Origin: JBHIBA01 sp046758845
Lineage (GTDB): Bacteria > UBA8248 > JACPRG01 > G963555815
DNA: 18,938 bases
Direction: 5' to 3'
NCBI GenBank assembly: GCA_046758845.1
Contig: JBHIBA010000061.1
Coordinates: 1 to 18,938 of the forward strand
Shown piece after piece: positions 12,969 to 18,938 of this stretch. The notes beneath the pieces were generated by a model that saw only the letters and a program-made list of their open reading frames with translations, was not told where the DNA came from and made no database searches. The stretch's first letter is position 1. Each line of letters starts with the position of its first letter. The position numbers were made by a program, and so were the translations under genes.

Positions 12969-13238
12969 TGAGCCAAGCTGATTTTTCGCCTGAGGCCCAC
13001 CTTCGAGTGGACCCGCGAAAAATGGGCGGCCCTGGAAGGGCTCGCGAAGGAATTCGGTCTCAGCATCGACGTTGAGAACGCCATCCACCTGCAAGAAGGA
13101 CCCGAGAGAAAGGAGATCGCCTCAATCCACGAGATCGGCGTGGAAAACGACGTCCGCATCATCCCGGGTTATGAGCGCGGGAACGAACTTCTCCAAGCCA
13201 TCGGCTCCCGCATCTTCGGCGGACGGATGGGTCCCTGA
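12968..13238 (+). pseudogene. ~89-residue unknown protein interrupted by a frameshift
   Basis: ATG 12968 is coupled to the upstream stop by TGATG, but its frame closes early. From ~12987 to TGA 13236-13238 a different frame reads as a convincing protein: RLRPTFEWTREKWAALEG, later LSIDVENAIHLQEG, IPGYERGNELLQAIGSRIFG. Dropping one T from the five-T run at 12982-12986 would join them into one product of about 89 residues (MSQADFRLRPTFEW...). So this is a real gene broken by a one-base insertion, a programmed frameshift, or a sequencing error. I do not recognise the family. A partial second copy occurs at 14071-14212, showing the C-terminal half has been duplicated within the window. Confidence 0.55.
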
Positions 13239-13338
13239 CGGCGAGCTTGCGTATCGCCGCGCGATATCCCTCGTTCGGGGCAATGCGCAGATGGGGTGCG
13301 CCGTTTCTGAAGCCAAGGAATTCCGGAGGGACATCCCC

Positions 13339-14031
13339 ATGCAATGGGAAGCACCATTGAAACTCGTTCGAAGGCATCGGCTGGGACTTTCAACGGGGAT
13401 TCTCGTCTTGGCACTTTTTCCCCTGTTAGGGGGAAAGGCCGCCTGGCCTCAGGGCGAGCCGATTGTCGAGGTGCGCGCCGCTGAACCGGGAGGGCTTTTG
13501 GCGGAGGGATACGCCGACCGGATTCGTTCCATCGAGGGCGTGAAGGGGGTTGAAAAATACATTCTCCAGAAGGCGGACCCTCACGCTGTTATCGGTGTGG
13601 AGCCGGGCGCTCCCCTGCGGGTGCTGGAAGGCGGAAGGCTTCTTCCTCCGGAAAAAGGAGCCGGTCGATGGTTCCGTCCCGGGGACCGCTATGTGGCGAT
13701 CGTGGGGAACGTCTACGTAGAGGATTATCCCGGATTCCGGCTGGGACATGCCATGCCGATGATGCGCCACCGCTTTGAGATTGACTCTTCGTTCACCCTT
13801 CCGAAGGGGGACCGAAGTGTGCAGGTGGTGGGAAAATTTGCCGTCGAGCCCCCCGAGGCGGCAAAGAAACTCGTTCTTCCGCTTTCCACCATCCAAGAGT
13901 TCTTCCGGCTCAGAGGCCGAGTCACCCACTTCTTCGTCACAGTGCGATCCCCTGAACTCGCCCAAAAAGTAAGCGACGGGATACGCTCTTTGCTGGGGGA
14001 AGAGGTGAGCCTTCGCGTCCACGAGATGTAG
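13339..14031 (+). CDS. Stand-alone MacB-like periplasmic core domain
   Basis: A 230-residue protein with an N-terminal membrane or signal segment (LGLSTGILVLALFPLLGG) followed by a MacB_PCD-like domain. The readable pattern is IVEVRAAEPGG, RSIEGVKGVEKY, AVIGVEPGAPLRVLEG, YVAIVGNVYVED, RSVQVVGKFAVEPPEA, VLPLSTIQEFFRLRG and THFFVTVRSPELAQKVSDGI. In normal FtsX/MacB permeases this domain is inserted between TM1 and three C-terminal helices; here the three helices are missing and the protein simply ends. It could be a natural soluble subunit or a truncated permease. ATG 13339 has GGAGGG 7 nt upstream; sequence upstream in the same frame overlaps another protein and is not used. Confidence 0.72.
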   Translation: MQWEAPLKLVRRHRLGLSTGILVLALFPLLGGKAAWPQGEPIVEVRAAEPGGLLAEGYADRIRSIEGVKGVEKYILQKADPHAVIGVEPGAPLRVLEGGRLLPPEKGAGRWFRPGDRYVAIVGNVYVEDYPGFRLGHAMPMMRHRFEIDSSFTLPKGDRSVQVVGKFAVEPPEAAKKLVLPLSTIQEFFRLRGRVTHFFVTVRSPELAQKVSDGIRSLLGEEVSLRVHEM

Positions 14032-14070
14032 ACGCCAAATCATAGAATCCAAACGAAACCCTCCAAATCC

Positions 14071-14212
14071 CCCACGGAGAGGAAGAGGGATCGACTCCCT
14101 CCACGAAACTGCGGCCGGAAACGATATCTGCATCGTCCCCGATTACGAGCGGGGCGGCGAGCTTCTGGAGGCCATCGGCTCCCGGATATTCGGGGCGTCC
14201 CCGGGCCCGTGA
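14071..14212 (+). pseudogene. Decayed partial copy of the ~89-residue unknown protein
   Basis: From 14090 the frame reads IDSLHETAAGNDICIVPDYE, then RGGELLEAIGSRIFG, to TGA 14210-14212. This aligns residue by residue with IASIHEIGVENDVRIIPGYE, then RGNELLQAIGSRIFG, at the end of the 12968-13238 ORF. The preceding P-TERK (14071-14085) matches GPERK of that ORF but lies in another frame, so there is an indel. The N-terminal half is absent. It is a duplicated remnant with no start codon or ribosome-binding site. Confidence 0.6.
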
Positions 14213-14331
14213 ACGCGGTTTTCCAGCATGATTGAACCAGGCCTTCTTCCCTGCCCTGAGGAACACGGCTGTCCCGATCTCAAGCACTCCTTTTGTTGCA
14301 GGTCTTTCGCTGGCTCTTGCCCGTAGGAGAA

Positions 14332-15510
14332 ATGCTTTTGCCGCGCATCCTGCGCCGGGCGCTCCGGAACCTTTTCAGGAAGCCTTTCCGAACCGGACTT
14401 GTCGTCCTCTTCGTGAGTCTCGCGGTTGGCCTCTTCGCCATAATGGCCACGGTGAACCGGCTGGCGGCCCTCCGTTTCGCCGAGCTGGAGGGAAACCTGG
14501 AGAGCCGCTTCGAGATCCGCCCCAAGGGCTCCCTCGGCCTGGGGGGTAGACGCTCGCGGCCGCTTCCCTTTGACGTGGTCGAACAAATTCAAGCCATTGC
14601 GCCGGATGTCCAGATCGCGCCCTACTTGATTCGGCGGAAGTTTCAGGACGCGAGCACCCTTTTCTTCGTGGGGCACAGGCCGGGAACACCCATGCTGGCC
14701 GTCGGCGAACCCGAGCCCATGGACTCCCGCCTCATCTCGGGGAGGACGTTCCGGCCCGATGAGGGCAATGGGCAGATAACGGTCCTCGGCTTAGAGCTGG
14801 CAAAGCGCCTTGGGCTCGACCCTCGCTCCTCCGAGGAATTGGGCCTTGTGCCCCTTCTCGGGGCCGAATGGAAGGTGGTGGGAATTTTCGACTCCGGCAA
14901 CGGATTCTCCAACCTGCAAGCGTTCTTCCCCTTGAACGCAATGGCGAAGACTGTTCGCGCTGGAGGCTACGCCAAACTCGTCGTGCGTGCGCCGAACGCC
15001 GCCCGGGCGTGGGATGTGGCGGAAAAACTGCGGGGAAAACTTGGTGAGCAGGCGGATGTGGTCACGAACCGTGATGCTGTCCGCTTTGTTCAGGCGATGC
15101 TGGGCGGGGTGGCCGCGGCCTCCCAGACGGGGGCCGTCCTCTTTTTCGCAGCGGCCGTCCTCGTCGTCTTTGGCGCGATGGTGCTTCACTTCCGCGACCA
15201 GGTGCGGGAGGTCGGGATTGAGAAGGCCCTCGGGGCCTCCAACCCCATGATCGCCGGTCGGCTTGTCCTGGAATCTCTCATACTTTCCCTCGCGGCGGGA
15301 GCGGGAGGCCTCCTCTTAAGCACCGTCGGCCTTTCTATCTACCGGCGGAGTTGGACCAGCATCAAATTCCACCTTGTAGAATCGCCGCTTTCCTTGCTTT
15401 CGGTCGGCATCATCATCGGAGCGTGTCTTCTCCTCGGCGCACTGGGGGGCCTGTATCCAATCGTCCGATGTCGGCGTCTGAACCCCGTGGAAATCCTCCG
15501 CGATGAATGA
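14332..15510 (+). CDS. ABC transporter permease, FtsX/MacB type (first)
   Basis: A 392-residue permease. The N-terminus is the classic LRRALRNLFRKPFRTGLVVL followed by TM1. A periplasmic MacB-like core (~45-260) contains LISGRTFRPDE and WKVVGIFDSGNGFSN. Then come three C-terminal helices with the FtsX signature REVGIEKALGASNPMIAGRL and a final LNPVEILRDE. These permeases use ATP hydrolysis mechanically to drive export of peptides, lipoproteins or other periplasmic cargo, usually as dimers. ATG 14332 has AGGAG only 2 nt away, which is unusually close; TTG 14338 would have better spacing and changes only two residues. It is preceded by a pseudogene remnant and followed by a second permease. Confidence 0.88.
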   Translation: MLLPRILRRALRNLFRKPFRTGLVVLFVSLAVGLFAIMATVNRLAALRFAELEGNLESRFEIRPKGSLGLGGRRSRPLPFDVVEQIQAIAPDVQIAPYLIRRKFQDASTLFFVGHRPGTPMLAVGEPEPMDSRLISGRTFRPDEGNGQITVLGLELAKRLGLDPRSSEELGLVPLLGAEWKVVGIFDSGNGFSNLQAFFPLNAMAKTVRAGGYAKLVVRAPNAARAWDVAEKLRGKLGEQADVVTNRDAVRFVQAMLGGVAAASQTGAVLFFAAAVLVVFGAMVLHFRDQVREVGIEKALGASNPMIAGRLVLESLILSLAAGAGGLLLSTVGLSIYRRSWTSIKFHLVESPLSLLSVGIIIGACLLLGALGGLYPIVRCRRLNPVEILRDE

Positions 15511-15585
15511 ACCGTTTCGTGTGAGGGGCCGATCGCAGCCGGCAAGGCGTGGAGCCGCTCTTCCCGCCCTTCCGGGGGACGCGCA

Positions 15586-16872
15586 ATGATCCCGGTCGTT
15601 TTCCGCTACAGCGTGCGGAACCTCTGGCGAGGAAAGGGAAGGAACCTGCTCGTCCTCGCCCTCACCGCGCCGGTGTTTCTGTCGTTGCTGCTAATGCTTG
15701 CCAACTCCCGCGCTTTGGAAATCCAGGTGGAGCGTCTAAGCAGCGGTACCGCCACGCTCATCCAAGTTCGCGCCCGGAGGAGCTTCGGACACATCAACCA
15801 GGCAGGCGGTCTCAACAAGGTGATGCCCGCTGGGGTGGAGGGACAGATCGCGAAGATGGAGCACCTGGTTAAGGTGGAACCGTATCTCGTGGCCATCGAG
15901 CCCATCGCTGGCTACTACATGACCCTGCACACCGGGGTTCGACCGGGCGATGCGCGCCGACTCGCTACCCATGGCGAAGTGGGCAAGGTGAGAATCATTG
16001 CTGGTCGCGACCTGACAGCGGACGACGAAGGCAAGGATCTCGCTCTCTTGGGGCTCGCCTACGCCCGGAAGATGGGCATATCGCTGGAGAACTTTCGCCC
16101 CGGGGAGAGCGTGTTCGTAAAAGACATCTTGCGCGACGGAGAGCCCGGAGTCGTCAAGAAGGGCACGCGGACAATCGGCGGCCGGCCGTTTCGCGTGGTC
16201 GGCCTGTTCACCAGCGGCTACGGCTTTGGTGATAACCAGATGTTCCTGCCTTACAAGACCTTCCAGCGCCATTACAGCGTCGAAGATGTGATTTCCAAGC
16301 TATTTGTGCGGGTGGACAGAGTGGAGAATGTGTTGGCGGTGGCCGAGGCCATTCGGGCCAAGTTTCCTGAACTTGACGTGGCCACTCGAGAAGATGGCGC
16401 CCGTTTCATGTCCGCCGCCCTCGCCACCATGCGTCGCATCGGGCGGATCTGGGTGGGGCTTTCGGTTGGCCTCGCCGCCTCGGTCCTGCTCTTCGCCATG
16501 CTCCTGGCCACCGACGAGCGCATCCGCGAGTTGGGGGTCTTGAAGGCCCTGGGGGCCTCAACGGGAAACCTCGCGGGTGTCGCGCTCGGGGAATCCGCAA
16601 TGCTTGCCGCATTGTCGGCCGGACTGGGTGCGCTGATTTTCGCTTCGGCGGGGTACGCTGTGGGCAGGGCCTTTTTCAAGGCAACACTGGGAATCTATCT
16701 GCCCGGCCAGTACGGAGACAGCTTACTTGAAAACATGACCGTTGCTTACATCTTGTCGTTTTCCATGGTCTTTTTCCTGGTTCTGGCGGCGGTTTTGACC
16801 GGCCTGATCGGAAGCCTGTATTCACTCTGGCGGGCCTACCGCTTGAGCCCTATTGAGGCGTTGCGGAAATGA
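15586..16872 (+). CDS. ABC transporter permease, FtsX/MacB type (second)
   Basis: A 428-residue permease with the same architecture as its upstream neighbour: an N-terminal YSVRNLWRGKGRNLLVLAL and TM1, a large periplasmic core with IIAGRDLTADDEGKD and FRVVGLFTSGYGFGDN, then three C-terminal helices including RELGVLKALGASTGNLAGVA, ending LSPIEALRK. It probably forms a heterodimer with the first permease. GGGGGA lies about 6 nt before ATG 15586. The stop overlaps the ATPase start (ATGA at 16869-16872), indicating translational coupling and matched subunit amounts. The two permeases are clearly related but well diverged, so the duplication is old. Confidence 0.9.
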   Translation: MIPVVFRYSVRNLWRGKGRNLLVLALTAPVFLSLLLMLANSRALEIQVERLSSGTATLIQVRARRSFGHINQAGGLNKVMPAGVEGQIAKMEHLVKVEPYLVAIEPIAGYYMTLHTGVRPGDARRLATHGEVGKVRIIAGRDLTADDEGKDLALLGLAYARKMGISLENFRPGESVFVKDILRDGEPGVVKKGTRTIGGRPFRVVGLFTSGYGFGDNQMFLPYKTFQRHYSVEDVISKLFVRVDRVENVLAVAEAIRAKFPELDVATREDGARFMSAALATMRRIGRIWVGLSVGLAASVLLFAMLLATDERIRELGVLKALGASTGNLAGVALGESAMLAALSAGLGALIFASAGYAVGRAFFKATLGIYLPGQYGDSLLENMTVAYILSFSMVFFLVLAAVLTGLIGSLYSLWRAYRLSPIEALRK

Positions 16873-17564
16873 ACGCTCCCCTCGAAAATAAGCTGTTGAT
16901 CCAACTCGAAGGCGTGAAAAAGATCTATAGGCTTGGCGGCTCGGACGTGGCCGCACTTTCCGGTGTGGACCTGGAAATTCGGACCGGAGAGGTAGTCGCC
17001 ATCGTGGGGCCAAGCGGCAGCGGAAAGTCCACCCTGCTTCACATCTTAGGCGGGATGGACAAGGCCGACGCGGGGAAAACTCATGTGGCAGAAAAAGACC
17101 TTCGCTCCATGACCCCCGCGCAGATGACGGACTTCCGACGCCACCACGTTGGGTTTGTCTTTCAGGCGTTTCATCTGATCCCGAATTTGACCGCCCTTGA
17201 AAACGTCCTCTTGCCGATGGAGTTTGTCTCCGGCGGCTTCCGGGCCGATGCGGGGAAGGCGCGGACGCTGCTCGACTTGGTAGGTTTGGGAAATCGGTTG
17301 GACCACAGGCCGGGCCAGCTTTCCGGCGGGGAGCAGCAAAGGGTGGCGATCGCCCGTGCCCTGGCGAACGGCCCTGAAATTGTACTTGCCGATGAGCCTA
17401 CCGGAAACCTCGACTCGGCGAGCGGAGAACAGGTAGTGAACCTACTTTGCTCCCTGGGAGGACGTCACACCGTCGTTATCGTCACTCACAATGAGCGGCT
17501 TGCGCAAAAAGCTGATCGTATCCTCAGGCTTGTGAACGGCAGAATGGTCTCTTGTGAGGATTGA
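16869..17564 (+). CDS. ABC transporter ATPase, MacB/LolD type
   Basis: A 231-residue nucleotide-binding subunit. All motifs are present: Walker A GPSGSGKST (47-55), Q-loop GFVFQAFHLIPNLTALENV, signature LSGGEQQRVAIARAL (151-165), Walker B with Asp175 and catalytic Glu176 (VLADEPTGNLD), and H-loop His207 (VTHN). Sequence and length match the MacB/LolD/FtsE-like subgroup that pairs with FtsX-type permeases. It powers the two permeases just upstream, to which it is joined by an ATGA overlap. No membrane-fusion protein or outer-membrane channel gene is found in the window; the secreted proteins upstream may take that role, which is speculation. Confidence 0.93.
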   Translation: MNAPLENKLLIQLEGVKKIYRLGGSDVAALSGVDLEIRTGEVVAIVGPSGSGKSTLLHILGGMDKADAGKTHVAEKDLRSMTPAQMTDFRRHHVGFVFQAFHLIPNLTALENVLLPMEFVSGGFRADAGKARTLLDLVGLGNRLDHRPGQLSGGEQQRVAIARALANGPEIVLADEPTGNLDSASGEQVVNLLCSLGGRHTVVIVTHNERLAQKADRILRLVNGRMVSCED

Positions 17565-17670
17565 ATTGAAGAGAGTGGATTTTAAGGAATTGGCGGTTCA
17601 AAGCCTCCTGTCCAGTCAATTTGGAAACCGGTACCGACTGTATTCGGCCGCCTCTCCCTTTCCGCTCGGT

Positions 17671-18534
17671 TCATCCGCCCCGGGACATCGAAACCAGCAG
17701 GACTCCCAGGAAGACGGCAACAGCCCCTGCGGCCAGGCGCCAGGTGACCTGCTCGAGCTTCTGCAGGAGCAGACGAGAGATCAGGATAGCGAACAGCGGG
17801 GAGGTATAGACCAGGGGCATCACAAAGCTGACGGTGCCGATGGTGAGGGCCTTATAGAACGTGATGAACGCCGACCCGAGGCAAATCCCCGCCAAGAGAA
17901 AGATCCAGATCGCCCGCCGGTCCGCCGCCCACCGGGACTTCCGCGGGAGCAAGAACTGTCCCGCCAACAGCGCCAGGATCGCCGCCAGGAAGGACACGGA
18001 CGTCCCGAGAATCGGGTCAGGGAGAGATTGCATGCCAAGCCGCATGAAGATGGGAATCAAGCTGAAGAAGAACGTCGGTGTGATCCCGTACAGCGCGATG
18101 GTGAGAGGAATTCGGCTTGCTTGCCGGTCCGTAACCAGGCCGATGATTCCCCCGACGATGAACACGGTCCCGAGGAGGATGAGCCAAGTTGGGCGTTCTC
18201 CCAAGAACCCAACGGCCATCAGGATGCCGATGAACGGCGTGAGGGAGTTCAACACCGACGCCCTGGAGACGCCGATCCGCTGGACGCTCATGTAGTACAG
18301 GAGCCTTCCCGGCGCCAGACCCGCCGCCCCCGCGAGGGCGAACCATCCGACCGCGGGCCAGAGGTTCGCTGAACCGACTCCCCGGGCCAGGACAAAAATC
18401 CCCAGGGACACGGACATGGCGATCGAGTTGGTGAACGCCCCGGTGTACGGAGTGGCGGTGCGGACGCCCAGCCGCGTAATGATGTCCCCAAGGCCGAAGA
18501 GAAACCCGCAAAGCACTGCCCACAGAAGCGTCAT
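17671..18534 (-). CDS. EamA/DMT-family transporter
   Basis: A 287-residue integral membrane protein with ten hydrophobic helices arranged as two five-helix EamA repeats. Each repeat ends with the usual pattern: VLNSLTPFIGILMAVGFLGE in the first half and VMPLVYTSPLFAILISRLLL in the second, followed by LGTVFIVGGIIGLV and AAGAVAVFLGVLLVSM. Members are drug/metabolite exporters for amino acids, nucleosides or other small molecules; the substrate cannot be told from sequence. It is convergent with the ABC ATPase gene, 106 nt away, a gap in which I see nothing notable. ATG 18534 has only a weak purine stretch upstream. A TCGGAT/ATCCGA hairpin lies in its leader. Confidence 0.88.
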   Translation of the reverse strand: MTLLWAVLCGFLFGLGDIITRLGVRTATPYTGAFTNSIAMSVSLGIFVLARGVGSANLWPAVGWFALAGAAGLAPGRLLYYMSVQRIGVSRASVLNSLTPFIGILMAVGFLGERPTWLILLGTVFIVGGIIGLVTDRQASRIPLTIALYGITPTFFFSLIPIFMRLGMQSLPDPILGTSVSFLAAILALLAGQFLLPRKSRWAADRRAIWIFLLAGICLGSAFITFYKALTIGTVSFVMPLVYTSPLFAILISRLLLQKLEQVTWRLAAGAVAVFLGVLLVSMSRGG

Positions 18535-18938
18535 CTATCGTTCAAGAACGCGGGTCGGATCAAAATCCGAGCTCCCCTCGCCGGCGCGTTGACGGTGACG
18601 GAAAGCGGTCCGTCACCCCGTTTATGGCCCCTCTCACGATGAGCAAGTCCCCCGCGACGAGAAGCCGCGAAGGGCGCTCGCCCGCCGCATGGGGGAGTTC
18701 CCGCATCCGAAGGCGAATGCGCGCAGAATCGGCCGGAAGATCGCCATGCTCGTAGGACGGCCCCAATTACGGTCCTGAATGAAGCGGGTCTGGAAGGTCA
18801 GCGCCGGTTCAGAACGCAATCAAACCCCGGAGGCTTCCCCCCGGCGGCCCATTATGCCATCGTGGAGCGGAAATGGGCAGTTCCTGTACTGGTTCAAGAC
18901 ATATGAGACACGGACGGTGAGCCCGCCCACTGGCGCGA
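18535..18938. other. Right-end region without a confident gene
   Basis: About 400 bases with no clear gene. It holds two hairpins, TCGGAT-CAAA-ATCCGA (18555-18570) and GGTGACGGA-AAGCGG-TCCGTCACC (18594-18617, a perfect 9-bp stem). A 68-codon minus-strand ORF (18560-18766), opened by a TTG directly after a TAA, looks partly protein-like (ADSARIRLRMRELPHAAGE) but has no ribosome-binding site; it may be the end of a degraded gene. The EamA promoter should lie here on the minus strand but was not identified. Confidence 0.4.
18594..18617. repeat. Perfect 9-bp hairpin upstream of the EamA gene
   Basis: GGTGACGGA pairs exactly with TCCGTCACC across AAGCGG. It lies ~60 nt upstream of the EamA start on the minus strand and lacks a T tract on either side. 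It may be an operator, a leader structure or the end of an earlier transcript. Confidence 0.45.

Noticed and set aside
12966..12971. Tandem in-frame TGA TGA between two protein-like segments, as possible selenocysteines
   Set aside because: The two codons are not at a catalytic motif, the upstream ORF ends sensibly there, and TGATG is a classic stop-start overlap for the next gene. A homopolymer indel explains the downstream frame better.
11844..13094. Minus-strand ORF of 416 codons opposite the secreted protein genes
   Set aside because: No domain, no ribosome-binding site of note, composition of an antisense reading; the plus strand has signal peptides and good start sites.
17554..18372. 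Long plus-strand ORF of 272 codons opposite the EamA gene
   Set aside because: The product is extremely rich in Arg, Glu, Asp, Pro and Gln with no hydrophobic core, typical of the antisense of a membrane-protein gene.
1..18938. CRISPR array, insertion sequence or prophage genes
   Set aside because: No regularly spaced repeats, transposase, integrase or phage structural motifs were found on either strand.

Overview
The window is GC-rich and densely coding. It reads as a Gram-negative bacterium that probably uses selenocysteine: it has a twin-arginine (TAT) signal, a lipoprotein signal peptide, TlpA/CcdA-type thiol-redox proteins and a MacB-type ABC transporter. No gene fixes the phylum. An uncultured lineage near Desulfobacterota, NC10, Nitrospirota or Acidobacteriota would fit, but that is only an impression.

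Layout. 1-498 is a non-coding leader full of inverted repeats, with an intrinsic-terminator-like hairpin. 499-1446 encodes a TAT-exported aldo/keto reductase flanked by two copies of a diverged ~95 bp direct repeat. 1702-4391 is a translationally coupled pair: an APH-like/P-loop two-domain protein, then a histone-deacetylase-superfamily amidohydrolase. 4501-5181 on the minus strand holds a SnoaL/NTF2-like protein and a doubtful small ORF. 5190-7390 is a divergent pair of secreted Kelch beta-propellers: a seven-repeat lipoprotein on minus and a six-repeat periplasmic protein on plus.

The main discovery is at 7542-8108. A TlpA/thioredoxin-like protein is split by an in-frame TGA (7797-7799) that falls exactly on the first cysteine of the active-site CxxC, giving U-P-Y-C. 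The frame stays open on both sides, and a hairpin suited to a bacterial SECIS element begins 12 nt after the TGA. This is very likely a selenoprotein that ordinary gene callers would report as two fragments. A canonical CcdA (8435-9187), the usual membrane electron donor for such proteins, follows.

A TTGACA promoter overlapping a small palindrome then opens a long same-strand series (9423-17564). It comprises a PadR regulator with a Cys-rich N-terminus, a 42-residue Cys-rich peptide (MCEFCGCE...), a divergent CcdA-like membrane protein whose ribosome-binding site lies in a hairpin, two secreted proteins of unknown function, a 41-residue helical ORF, an unrecognised ~89-residue protein carrying a frameshift, a stand-alone MacB-like periplasmic domain, a decayed partial second copy of the ~89-residue protein, two FtsX/MacB-type permeases and their ATPase. 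I infer one PadR-controlled envelope thiol/metal or efflux system, possibly undescribed as a set. 17671-18534 (minus) is an EamA/DMT-family exporter. The last ~400 bases hold hairpins and one weak ORF.
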